From: Manis javanica
Lineage: Eukaryota > Chordata > Mammalia > Pholidota > Manidae
Length of the DNA stretch: 64,000 nucleotides
Assembly (NCBI RefSeq): GCF_040802235.1
Contig: NC_133158.1
Span: forward strand, 38,444,001-38,508,000
Direction of reading: 5' to 3'
A program made the position numbers and the translations under genes. Shown one piece after another: positions 11,915-22,254 of this stretch. Under the pieces are notes generated by a model. It was given only the letters and a program-made list of their open reading frames with translations. It had not been told where the DNA came from and ran no database searches. Each line of letters starts with the position of its first letter. Position 1 is the first letter of the stretch.

Positions 11915-12400
11915 CTCATGGACAGCACATATAATATGCAACATACTGATAACACAGATAGATAACATAATATATATAACATACCAATATATAATACACT
12001 AACATGTCACATACACTAATACACAGCACTCACACCATAGCATACTTATATAGAACATACTAATATGTAACATACAATACACTAATGTATAACAATTCAC
12101 AGCATGCACGACATACTAATATATAAAATAACACACTAATACATAGCATATATGACACACTAATACATAGTATACTGATATATAGCATATATAACATGCT
12201 AATATGTACCATATAATACACTAAAATAACACATAATCACTAATACATAACATACATAACATGATATACTAATATATATAATATATGATATACTGACATA
12301 TAAAATATATAACAATATATAACATGCATACTAATATAACTATAATGTAATAATATGTGACTAAAGAGCATAATACATGATTATAACTACATACACACAT
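11915..12400. repeat. AT-rich degenerate tandem array
   Basis: About 480 bp built from diverged copies of short units such as acatactaatatataa and aatacactaatacataac, with almost no G on the + strand. Unit length varies (roughly 15-40 bp), so it behaves as a degenerate minisatellite. Edges are sharp against GC-normal DNA on both sides. Confidence 0.85.
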
Positions 12401-12469
12401 GACATCAGTGGAAGACTGGGGAGAATGCCTCCCCCTCCGAGGGCAGGAGAGCATGGTGGGTGAGGCCTA

Positions 12470-12630
12470 GAGGCAGACGGTTAGAATGAGGCCATCTGAA
12501 CCTGTCTGAACCTCAGGGTCTCTATCTGTGATGTCAGTGTGACAATATGATCTCCCAGGCTGTATGAAGCTGGGGTGAGTTAGCACATCTATAACTCCAG
12601 ACCCCTTGCGTGCTGCGTGTGAGGCGACCG
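12470..12630 (+). repeat. MIR SINE fragment
   Basis: Sense MIR in diverged form: a tgtctgaacctcagggtctc segment, then a tatctgtgatgtcagtgtg stretch, then a gtatgaagctggggtgag segment. Confidence 0.65.
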
Positions 12631-12634
12631 CACA

Positions 12635-14490
12635 CGATGAGGAAGACTGAAGCCCGCAGCTCCCTGTAGCCTGGCCAGTCCCAGGTGGGGAGGCACCTCA
12701 GTGCCTGTCAAGAAGGAGCCCCCAAGGAGGGAGGTCTGCTCCCTGAGACCAGGGAGCTTCCAGCACTGTCCGGCCTTCTCTGTGCTGGTTCATCTGCTCG
12801 ACCTCTAGGAGCTCCCTAGGCACATGGACATGCCATCATGCCCTTGGCTAGAGATCCGAGGCTGGTCCACTGGCTGGTCATCGCTCACCTGTTCCAGTGT
12901 CAGGCTTGGGAACTGGCCTTCGACCCTGAGCTGATCTGAGCTGCCACTGTAACGCCCAGCGCAGTCACTGTGCTGGGGGGCTGCTGGTAGCCTGGAGCAG
13001 TGGGATGGCCACTCCTCTTGCCAGAAGATTCTGTCCAGGGCAAGAGCCCTGAAACAGATGAGCAGAACGAAGGGCCAGCTCAGGAGCAGGTCATGGCTGG
13101 ACATCTGGCTAAATGAGTAAAAACACAGTTACGTAGAAATGAGCCTAAATAGCTGCAAATAAGTTTTAAACTCTGAATGCCGATGTCAAAGACTGGAGCA
13201 GCAAGAGAAGAGCTTTGCAACATAGAAGCAGTAACACAGTATCAGTGGCTCTGAGCCCCAGGCTAGCGAACAGACTCAGAAGTTTGTATGAATGCTTGAC
13301 ACTGTCTCTTAAGATCCTCCTCTTTCCCAGACAAGTCTTGGCCTTTTAAAAGAGCAATTTAAACGAGTCGCATCTCTTGATGTACTATTTTATACTTCAC
13401 TTTTCCCTGAGAAGTCTTTGTCTCCCGCACAAAATGAAGACGTGAAGCCAGATGCCATTTCTACTGGATTAATTGGTAACTGACTGAACAGCCGTCCTCA
13501 GAGGGCTCAGCACTGAAGAGCAGTGAGGGCTGCTGGTCTGGCCCCGCAGTGAGGCGGGCAGCTGAAGCCCCCGGACAAAACATGGGCCCTCACACTGCTG
13601 CAGGTGCCTGGACACCTGCCCCTCAGAGGACAGTCAGGACCCATGAGTGTGCCCTGCAGAGGTGCTCTAGGTCCTACCTTGGGGCTGAAAGTGTGGCCCC
13701 CTCTGTGCATCTTGGCTTCAGGGAGGACTTTGGGGGTGGCAATCTGGTGAGCAGAGGAAACCCTTCCCCCCACTCCCACCCTTCCTGAGCTGAGCTAGTG
13801 GACCTTGCTTGAAATCTGCTGCACAGTTGGAAATTCATGCCACCTGCTGGGCAGGGCCAGACGTCCTGCACAAAATTCCCACGGCGGAGTGGCTCATGAC
13901 TTCCTGGACGCCTGGATGCCCACACCCTCCTCTCCCGTCTCACACTCGTGGGCGTGTTTTCCGGGAGGTGGGGATGCCCCCTGGCTCAGCAGGCTGTTTC
14001 CCACCACAGCACAGTCAGCCCTGCTTGGTCCTGTGTGGTCAGCCACTCCTGGGAACACTCTCAAGGAGACTTTTACTGAAGGTTGTGAGGTCCATGGCCC
14101 TGATGACTGGCTCGGGGTCTGCTGATCTAGGTGGGCCTCACCCCTGTGTCTGTGGTTCAGTGGGGGCTTCTGCTCTAACATGACCTGGCCCTGGCACTCC
14201 ACTCCACTTGTTATTCATTCTCCTTCTGGGCACATGGCCAGCTGGGGCATAGCCTCATGCTGTGGGCAGAGCAGGGTCCCACGTGGTGGTCTCTAATTGT
14301 GGAGAGGGCAGGAGAGCAGCCATACTGTCCAGCCCATTGCAAACCTCTGATTGCATCCTGTCTACTACATCCTATTGGCCAGAGTGGATCACGTGGCCAA
14401 CCCCAGTGTTGGGGGCTGGGGACAGTTACCCCACCCCAGCTGAGAGCCCCCATAAAGTGATGGGGCAAAGGGCATGGGTGCACAGAGCAC
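12635..14490. other. Intergenic unique sequence
   Basis: No gene or recognised repeat. The segment 13090-13480 is AT-richer and free of recognisable repeats, containing TAATT-type homeobox cores (ggattaattggtaac at about 13468). It could be a conserved non-coding element, but conservation cannot be tested here. Confidence 0.5.
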
Positions 14491-14499
14491 TCCTCACTG

Positions 14500-16330
14500 G
14501 GGTCAGTAGTGCAGTCGAGACCCAACTGAAAGCTGTAATGATTAACAGCATTCATGACTCCTACAACAGCATGAAAAGTCACAAACATGGCAGTAAATGA
14601 ACTAAAAATGGGTAAGAATATGACAAAACTTTAATGGAAAACATGAAAAAGACTAAACAAGTGGACTGAATGGAGTTGCCTACTATCTTTCCTGTATGGG
14701 AGACTCAGCATTGTAAAGATTCCAGTTTTTGTCATATTAATCTACTTTATGTGGTTACAGTATACATCCTCAGGGGATCGTTTTTAATGGAACATGACTT
14801 GATTCTAATGTTTATGTACAAGTGTAAACATACAAGATTACAATACAGTTTTCCATGATGGTGGTGGTGGGATGGGGGAAACCTGCCTTGTAAGCATGGA
14901 AACATCCTAAAGAGGTAAGAGAGTTTTAAAATGTGGCATTAGAACAAAGTTAAATAAGTCATGAAGCAGCATAAAGATTTTAGAGAAGCATATAAGTATA
15001 TATGAGAATTTAAAGAAAGATGCATTTCATACACGGCAGTGGGACAACTGGTAATTCATATGATGTAAGAGGACAGACAGAGCCTGACTTCACTCCATAC
15101 GAACAAAATTCATTCCAGAATAAAGAGTCAACCATAAATAATTATTAAAGTACAAGAAATAACAAAACAGAAGCTGAAATGGAATGTATAGGTATGTTTG
15201 ACACCAACATTTAAGACCTCCATATCAGAATAGACACCATGGATAAAGTTAGAAGGACAAGCATTAGATATGGGGAGAATTGTATGGGCTAATTGTATGG
15301 GGAGATATGTACGGATTCGTATATATCTGGAATGCACAGACCTGTTCTAGGAATTAGTGAGTAAAGGGAAAGTTCTGATAGAAAAGTGGGCAATGGGCAT
15401 CAACTTTGCAGACAAGGAAGCGCAAATGGCAAATTAGAACATGAGACAGTGTTTGACTTTGCAAACACAGAGGAAAATAAAAATAACAGTATATCCTTGT
15501 TAGGCTGGCTAGATTGAAACAATGTAAAATATTGATAATATCCTGGCTGGGGAAATGGAACACTCTTATCACGGCTGATTGCAGCACAATGGGGCTTTGG
15601 AAGATAATTTGACAGAATTCATCAAAATTTAAAATATGCCTGTTCCTAGATCCAACAAACCCACCATTAAACATATATGTAAGAGAGGACATTATGCTGA
15701 GCAGAATAAGTCAGACAAAGACGAACACTGTGTGATCTCACTTACAGGTGGAATCTAAAAAAAATTAGAAAGAATGAAAAAACTAAACTCAGAAAAAGAG
15801 ATCAGACCTGTGGCCACCACAGGCAGGGGGTGGGGGGTGGAGGGGTTGGAGGGAGAGAGTCAAAAGGCATGAACTTCTGGTTTTGTATAAATAAGTAGTA
15901 TATTCTTCCTTTATTTTTTACATCCATATGAGTTGATGGATGTTAACTAAACCTGTTGCGGTAATCATATTTGACTTGATATGTGTAAGTCAGATATCAT
16001 TTGACATGATATATTTAAGTCAAGTATTTATGCTGTACACCTTAAACTTATACAGTGCCATATAGCAATTTTATTTTAATAAAACTGGAAGAAAAAAGTA
16101 GTGAAGGAAAATATAAAAATATCTGTGTATAAAGGATATATATACAAGTTTGTTCTTTTTTGCATTGTTTATAGCAGCAAACAGTGGGGAATGATCTAGA
16201 AATTTATCAATGGAGACATGGGTAGATACATTATGGTACCCAGAAACAAACGGTTTACATGCCTGGCAGTAAAATGGTCATAAATTTATAAAATTCACAA
16301 TTATATAAAAATTGTTTATAGTGTTTTAAT
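14500..16330 (+). mobile_element. Old L1M LINE (ORF2 remnant) with nested L1 3' end
   Basis: ORF2-type sequence is recognisable by order. A gggagactcagcattgtaaa segment at about 14700 is followed by a tgggcaatgggcatcaactt type segment (15388), then a gattgcagcacaatggggc segment. After about 16100 the old element resumes with the gcattgtttatagcagcaaa motif. It is heavily mutated, with stops in all frames. The piece at 15685-16095 is a younger 3' end inserted into it. Confidence 0.7.
15685..16095 (+). mobile_element. L1 3' end (ORF2 tail, 3' UTR)
   Basis: It begins with attatgctgagcagaataag (the end of ORF2), passes through tgtgatctcacttacaggtg, then a G-rich 3' UTR tract at 15826-15853, and ends with a tatagcaattttattttaat type tail and an A-rich run. 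It interrupts the older L1M. No clear target-site duplication could be seen. Confidence 0.75.
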
Positions 16331-16564
16331 TTTCAGAATCACCCTATGCACAAAGGACAGAAGTCTTGGTGAAGGCGGTGAGACAAAATGTAGGTGTGAG
16401 CATCGCTGACATCAGTGCAGCCGACAGAAGGTGCAGCAAGAACGTGGGGAGGCATGCTTGGGAGAGAAGGCAGACCGCAAGAGCCACAGAGTGAGGCCAG
16501 CCCGTGAAGAGATGTGTTCTGATTTCCAGAAAAATATACCTGGAATCCAACCCCTCGTCTCACC

Positions 16565-16985
16565 TGCTGAGGCCAAGTCGCCCGTGGCCTCTTGCCTGGA
16601 TCGCTGCAGTAGCCCCTGTGACCTCCCTGCTTGGCCTCTCCCCCATTGCCTAGCAGCCAGAAGGATCCAGATAAAATCTGGTTGCTACCCTTCTGTGCTC
16701 AGAACCCTCAAGGGTTTCCCTGCTTCACTGAGAGGAAAATGAAGGCCTGTAAGGCCCTACAAGCACTGCCTGCCTACTACACCACATGGGCCTCAGCACT
16801 GAGCTCTTCTAGTTCAGTCTGCTCCAGCCCATTTTGCAGTTCTGGGAAATCAACACGCAGCTCCCACCTTGTGGACTTTGCACTGCCTGTTCCCTCTGCC
16901 TGGAATGCTCTTCCCTCAGCTATCCCACAGCTCCTTTCTCACCTCCTTCAAGTCTGTGCTCAGATGTGACTGCGCGCCAGAGGAC
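16565..16985 (+). mobile_element. L2 LINE ORF remnant
   Basis: The segments gtaaggccctacaagcactg, then a gccttgtgctcag type stretch, then ctgcctggaatgctcttccc, then ttcaagtctgtgctcagatg follow the order of the L2 ORF C-terminal region. It is ancient, with reading frames destroyed. Confidence 0.7.
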
Positions 16986-16989
16986 TCTA

Positions 16990-17465
16990 GTTAATGGTTT
17001 GTAGCTACTTTCTCTTCCTGCTCTTGGTAAAAGTACCCAGGTTATGTAATGTGTGAATAGCTGGGCAAGCAAGGGAAGGGCCTTCTGGAACCTTCTGGAC
17101 TACCTTTGCAACTCTTGTCAACCTAAAATTATTTCAAAATACAGGTGACCCTTGAACAACACAGGTTTGAACTGCAGGTATCCACTTATATGTGGATATT
17201 TTTCAATAAATATAAAGGAAATTTTATTGGAGATTTATAATGATTTGAAAAGCATTTTCTTTCCTCTAGCTTACTTTATTATAAGAATACAGTATAATAA
17301 ATAATATATATATAAAACATACAAAATATGTGTTAATGGACTGCTATCAGCAGTTAAGTTTTGGGGGAGACAAAAGTTGTATATGGGTTTTCGATTGCAT
17401 GAGGAGTCAGACTCCCCACTCTCCCGTGTTGTTCTAGGGTCAACTGTAAAATGTTTATAAATAAT
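16990..17465 (+). mobile_element. L1M 3' tail split by a Tigger insertion
   Basis: The left part ends ttgcaactcttgtcaaccta, then aaaattatttcaaaata. The right part continues taaaatgtttataaataatc from 17447. Joined, they give the usual L1M 3' terminus, showing that the Tigger at 17142-17446 jumped into a pre-existing L1 tail. Confidence 0.65.
17142..17446. mobile_element. Tigger-type non-autonomous DNA transposon
   Basis: A 305-bp element with terminal inverted repeats: caggtgacccttgaacaaca at the left end, and at the right a segment reading gttgttctagggtcaactg. TA dinucleotides flank it (17140-17141 and 17447-17448), as expected for Tc1/mariner-type target duplication. The internal segment ctagcttactttattataag is typical of this Tigger (Tigger2-like) family. 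It carries no transposase frame. Confidence 0.85.
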
Positions 17466-17699
17466 CATAAGTCACACCCAGCACTCCTCACCCCCTCCCC
17501 TTCTTGACCTTTCTCCACTGCACCACTTTCCATACCAGCATGAATACTGTTTCCCTCATTGTACGATCTGTCCAGCTAGACTCTGCTCCGTGGGTACAGG
17601 ATTTGCTATGAACACAGATCCTAGAATAAATAAATATTAATCTGTAATTCCAGTTCCAATTTATTTACCATTAATATCCAATTATTTGCTATTAATACA

Positions 17700-17875
17700 A
17701 TTTTAGATCATCACCAACTGTTTGTTGTCATTAAATAATGCTATAAAATACAACAGACTCATACACATAGCTTTATACATGGATTTTTAATGGTGTATTT
17801 GCTGGGTCAAAGAGTAGACACATTTTGAATTTTGGTAACTTTTGCCAAATTACCATCCAGAAAAACCAGTTGTTC
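17700..17875 (-). mobile_element. Old L1M fragment
   Basis: A gtatttgctgggtcaaagag segment, then a ttttgaattttggtaact type stretch, then tgccaaattaccatccagaa. This is the reverse complement of the ORF2 3' region of old L1M elements. Confidence 0.6.
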
Positions 17876-17879
17876 TGGG

Positions 17880-18012
17880 AACATAATTTACTCATTTATT
17901 CCCTTAATTATCTGTTCTTTTCCACAAAAATATAAACTCTTTGGGGATAGAGGTTTTTGCCTGTTTTGCTCAGTGCTGTAAACTCAGCTCACAGAATAAA
18001 AATCATTGAGCC
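17880..18012 (+). repeat. L2 LINE 3' end fragment
   Basis: A tataaactctttggggatag segment followed by a ttgctcagtgctgtaaac stretch corresponds to the sense L2 3' terminal region. It is diverged. Confidence 0.55.
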
Positions 18013-18103
18013 AAGGAAGTAGGTAGTTTTGGCAAGAGTTATTGCTAAAATTGAAATAATGAGGTACAGAGGCCTAAATAGATTATTTCAAGTTACAAAG
18101 TAG
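18012..18103 (-). repeat. MIR-like fragment
   Basis: A gaggtacagaggcctaaata segment followed by a ttcaagttacaaagtag stretch resembles the antisense MIR core. The match is weak. Confidence 0.4.
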
Positions 18104-18104
18104 T

Positions 18105-18585
18105 ACGACAGACAGAATAATGGCTCCCCAAAGATGTTCACATGCCAACCTCAAGAACCTGGGAATACGGTCCCTGACGTGGCAAAAGGGGCTCTGCAGG
18201 TGTGATTAAGAATTCTGACCTGGGAAGATGGTCCTGGATTATCTGATGCGCCCGATGTAACCACAAGGTCCTTAGAGGAGAGTCAGAAGGAGGTGTGACA
18301 GTGGAGGCCAGAGTCAGAGGGAGAGGTTGGAGGACGTTGCTGGCTTTGGAGATGGAGGAAGGGGCCAGGAGCCAAGGGATGCTGTGGCCTCTAGGAGCTG
18401 GAAAAGGCACCGAAACAGTCTCCCCTTCAGCCTCCAGAAGGAACGGCATCCTCCCGACACCTTGACTCAAGCGCTGCTAACCCCAGAGCTGCAAGAGAAC
18501 ATGTTAGTGCTGCTTCAGGTACCAAGTTCATGTTCACCTGTTACAGCAGCAGGAAATTTATACAGACGCTGATGGAAGAAATGAA
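18105..18585 (+). mobile_element. MLT1-type MaLR LTR
   Basis: A near full-length solo LTR. It starts gacagacagaataatggctc, continues through a tggcaaaaggggctctgcag segment, a tgtaaccacaaggtccttag segment, ggagctggaaaaggcaccga and ctccagaaggaacggcatcc, and ends with a gttacagcagcaggaaattt type 3' end. No internal viral gene is attached. Confidence 0.85.
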
Positions 18586-18589
18586 ATAA

Positions 18590-19730
18590 GAATTTATGTC
18601 CCACACCTGAGCTGTGGAGAAGGTGGGAAGGAACGCAGAGGAAGGTAAGGCAGCTGTAGCCTCGTCTTCCCTAACAAAGACCAGTGACTCTAGCCAACAA
18701 TGCCAGACAGGCTACTTCACACGGATGGAACTATTAGGAATAAATCTAAGCAGCTGAAGCTGGCCGCCCAGTCGGGGGCCGGAGGAGCTGGCCGGGATGT
18801 CCTCAGCCCCCGTGTGCTCCTGAGTGCAGCTGACCTCCATGAAAGTGCGCTTTGCAGGCTTGTTCTTGCTCTGCTGTTCTGAGATGGGCACTGCGTGCTC
18901 AGAGCAGCGGGGCCATGGGAGCCCGGTGGACACGTCCACCTATTGGAACATTGCCCCTGGGCCTTGACAGTGGGCTGATCTACTGCACAGTGGGGGGAGT
19001 CCAAACAGGAGGCAGAGAGCCAGAGGCCAGAGTTCATGTGTGTGTCAAGGCAGAGATGTCCTGTTGCCAGGAGACTGCACTAATTTCTATCTTCACTCAG
19101 GCCGGAGGGGGCACAGAGCAGGCATGAGGCCATGGCAATGTGCAGCCCTGCCTGGCAGAATGCTAACATTCTGGAATGTTTTACACACCTTCTGTAAATT
19201 CTAGATCTTTGTGTGTGCTGGGCAGAACTCTGACTGGGAGCAGGAGGCCAGAGCACGTTTTAGGGCTCAGCACCCTGCCCTACACGTGTGGCTGCTCCAG
19301 TGTGTCTGGCCCTCAGAGGCCACAGCCTCCTCCTCTGGAATGAGGGATTCGACAAGAGCCCTTCCCCATGCAAACTGCAGGTTCGTGGGGGTCAAATGGA
19401 GAGTCTTCCTCTGTGGACTTGGCCCCCCCAGTGGGTATTGAGGGCTATGGGTCTCACCTGGGTGGAGTCTTACTCCTCTGTTGGTTCCACTTAGGATGTG
19501 TCCCCTCTTCCAAGGAGGCTTCTGTGATCTCCCACACCCATTAGTCTCCCCTTCTCTGTGTCTCCCGCCTGCCATGTTTCCCTGCTGATCATATGTTGGA
19601 GGTGTATGCAAAATGGTTATCTTATGAGCTGTGACTAGAAATCCTCCAAGGGAGAGAAACACCTTTCTGGGAAAACTCCATAGTGTACAAGGTGAGGGCA
19701 TAATTGTGATCAGGGGCCAAGTCACTGAAA
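18590..19730. other. Intergenic, no firm feature
   Basis: Mostly unique sequence without a supported gene. Bases 19480-19620 are pyrimidine-rich and vaguely L2-like (tccaaggaggcttctgtgat), but too diverged to claim. Confidence 0.45.
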
Positions 19731-19734
19731 TCAA

Positions 19735-20765
19735 ATAAACAACTCTTAAAGTTCAACAATAAATGGACAACCTGATTAAAATATGGTCCAAAGACATGAA
19801 CAGACACTTCATCAGAGAAGACGTACAGTGGTGACAGATGAGCATGCGGAAAGATGCTTCATGTCATATGGCATCTGGTAAATGCAAATTAAAACAATGA
19901 GCTGCCACAGCGCCCCTGTTGAAGAGGTCCCAGTCCTGAGTGCTGCCACCGCCGCATACTGGCGTGAGTGTGGAGCAGAGGAGCTCCGTTCAGTGCCCAC
20001 GGGAATGCAGAATGGGGTGGCCACTTGGAAAACAGCTTGGCAGTTCCTTGTAAAACTAAACACAGTCTTACCGTACCATCCAGCAACCGTGCTTCTCGGT
20101 GTTTACCCACACAAAAACCTGCACATGGGTGTTGATGATGGCTTTACTCATAATTGCCAAAACTTGGAAGCAACCATGATGTCTTTCTGTAGATGAGGGG
20201 ATAAACAAATTGTGATACATTCGTACCAGGGGACGTTATTAAGCAATGAAAGTGAATGAGTGATCCAGTCGTGAAAAGACGGGGAGGGAACTTAACTACA
20301 CGTTATTAAGTCACAGAAGCCAATGTGGGAAGGCTACCTGCTGTATGGTTCCAACTCTAGGGCATATGGGAAGGGCAGACCAGTGAGGCAGTAAACAGGT
20401 CAGTGGTTGCCAGTGACTGGGGGGAAGGGAGAGATGGGTGGGCAGAACATGGGATTTTTAGGGCAGTGAAAACCCTCTGTGTGATACTGTGCAATGGAAT
20501 CTTTGTGAGGACACACAGAATGTACAGCAGCACAGCGAGCCCTCGTGTAAACTGTGGGCTCTGGAGGGTTACGATGTGTCAGTACAGGTTCTCTGTGACA
20601 AATGCTACTCCAGTGGGGGTGTTTGTAAAGGGGGTGATGTGCTTGGGTGCAGGCAACTCTGTATTTTACACCAAGTTTTGCTGTGAACCTAAAATTGCTC
20701 TAGAAAATAAAGTCTATTATTAAAACACAATAAAAAACATCAAGTTTAGGCATGTCTTAAAAGGG
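19735..20765 (+). mobile_element. L1M LINE: ORF2 3' end and 3' UTR
   Basis: The order is a gacatgaacagacacttcat segment (19793), aatgcaaattaaaacaatga (19875), the gcttggcagttccttgtaaa region, then a 3' UTR with ttgccagtgactggggg and a tail gtgaacctaaaattgctcta plus A-rich sequence. Many stops and indels make it a 5'-truncated, ancient copy. Confidence 0.8.
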
Positions 20766-20769
20766 AGTT

Positions 20770-22104
20770 AAATTCTAGAACCAGCTCAGAAGGTGAAATT
20801 CCAATTAGCCAAAACTACTTTTGAAAGTTTACTTAAATCACCTGTAATGCACAGTGAGCCATGTGTGCTGGGCACCTAGGATGCTGCCATTCCCTCTCCC
20901 AACGCCCACAGCAGACACATTTCTCTTCAAGTTGGGTCAGATCAGTCTTTGGCTTGCATTTAGAGGCAAATTAATTTTGTTATCATAAATGCATGTCTTT
21001 CAACATTAACGAGGCTGGAAACTCATGCCTGGGGGGAGTAGAGTCAAGAGTGCGCAGAGCTCATTCTAACGTGCAGGCAAGGACGCTGTCCACAGCCCAG
21101 GGACACAGACCCCCCCGCCCCACCCGGCTGGGCTGTCCACTTGTTCATGGCCATCCCCACATTCATGATTTGTTCTGTTTTACCTACTTGGAATGCCTTT
21201 CACAAATCCTTCAGCCTGGGCTTTCCCCCCAAACCTGGCCCTCAGACCAGGATTTGGGCCCCAGCCACTCATTCGGGGGAGGGTACCAGGAAGCATTGCG
21301 AGGGGGTTGGGAGGTGACAGGCAGGCTAATGCAGGGGCTGCCACCCTGCTGGCCTCTCCTCCCCCCACCAAGTCCCCCCCCCCTCTGCTGGCAAGGGTCC
21401 CTCAGGACACCCATTCCTGCAGCATCTGCCCGCCCCACCTAGGCGTGTGGGAGAGACACCTGGCTCATCTCCAGGCCTCTTCCTAGGGCTGAGCCCCTGG
21501 CCCTGGCGCAGATGGAGGGCAATACTTTTGTACCAGGCTGAGTCATAAATGGCTCTGGGCCCTGCCAGTGTCCTCTGGGAAGTGGTGACTCAGCTCTGAG
21601 GCGGCCAGCAGCAGGAGCTGGGGCTCAATGGAGGGAGGCCGGAGGGACGTGCTGCCTGGCAGGAAGCTGGGAACGTGTGTGGGAGATCCGAGCCTGAGAG
21701 CCCCATGCCGGCCGCAGTGGAGCACAGCCTGTGTGAAACGCCTGCAGCCCGGTGCCCCATCGAGCTGTGTGGAACACCCTGGCGGGACTTGGCTCAGCCT
21801 AGGGCAAGGGCCTGTGTGGTGTCTGTAGCAATAAGGGCAAGTCTCTCACTCTCGGTGGGCGCCTGGCCCTCCGGGACTCAGCCCAGTGCCTGCTGTGGGC
21901 TCCCTGTCCCTGCCCCTGAGTACGGCTGCCACGGGACCCACCTGTGGCTTCTGGCCTGCGCCTCAGGAGCCTTTGCGGCTTCTGCTTCTGGCCCGGCTGG
22001 AGCCACAACCACCTGGTGGGTGAGCCGGGGGCGGGGTGGGGGGTGGGGCCTCCCTGAGGGTGACAGTCAGTGCCCACCACCGAGCATGGGCATGATGCTG
22101 CCTG
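20770..22104. other. Intergenic GC-rich unique sequence
   Basis: No gene is supported. It contains a pair of perfect AP-1 sites (21539-21592) and a G-quadruplex-capable run at 22027-22048. No recognised transposon lies between about 20990 and 22100, which makes it one of the longer single-copy blocks here. Confidence 0.5.
21539..21592. promoter_or_regulatory. Paired AP-1/TRE sites
   Basis: TGAGTCA at 21539-21545 and TGACTCA at 21586-21592, 47 bp apart start to start, both perfect consensus heptamers for Jun/Fos-family factors. They lie in single-copy sequence. Function as an enhancer is inference. Confidence 0.4.
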
Positions 22105-22250
22105 ACACCAGGTCAGTAAGCGTTTCTGTGAAGAGCAAGTAGTAAATAGTTCAGGCTTTGCAGACATGCAGTTTCCGCCCAAGCACTGGATGGACTCCAC
22201 TGTCACGGTGAAAGCAGCCGCGGGCAATACAAGCAGACGTGCCTAGGGAG
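22105..22250 (+). mobile_element. hAT (Charlie-type MER) fragment
   Basis: The segments ctgtgaagagcaagtagtaa, then atagttcaggctttgcagac, then gtgaaagcagccgcgggcaa follow the order of a common non-autonomous hAT element. The terminal repeats are not visible, so this is an internal fragment. Confidence 0.65.
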
Positions 22251-22254
22251 CCCC

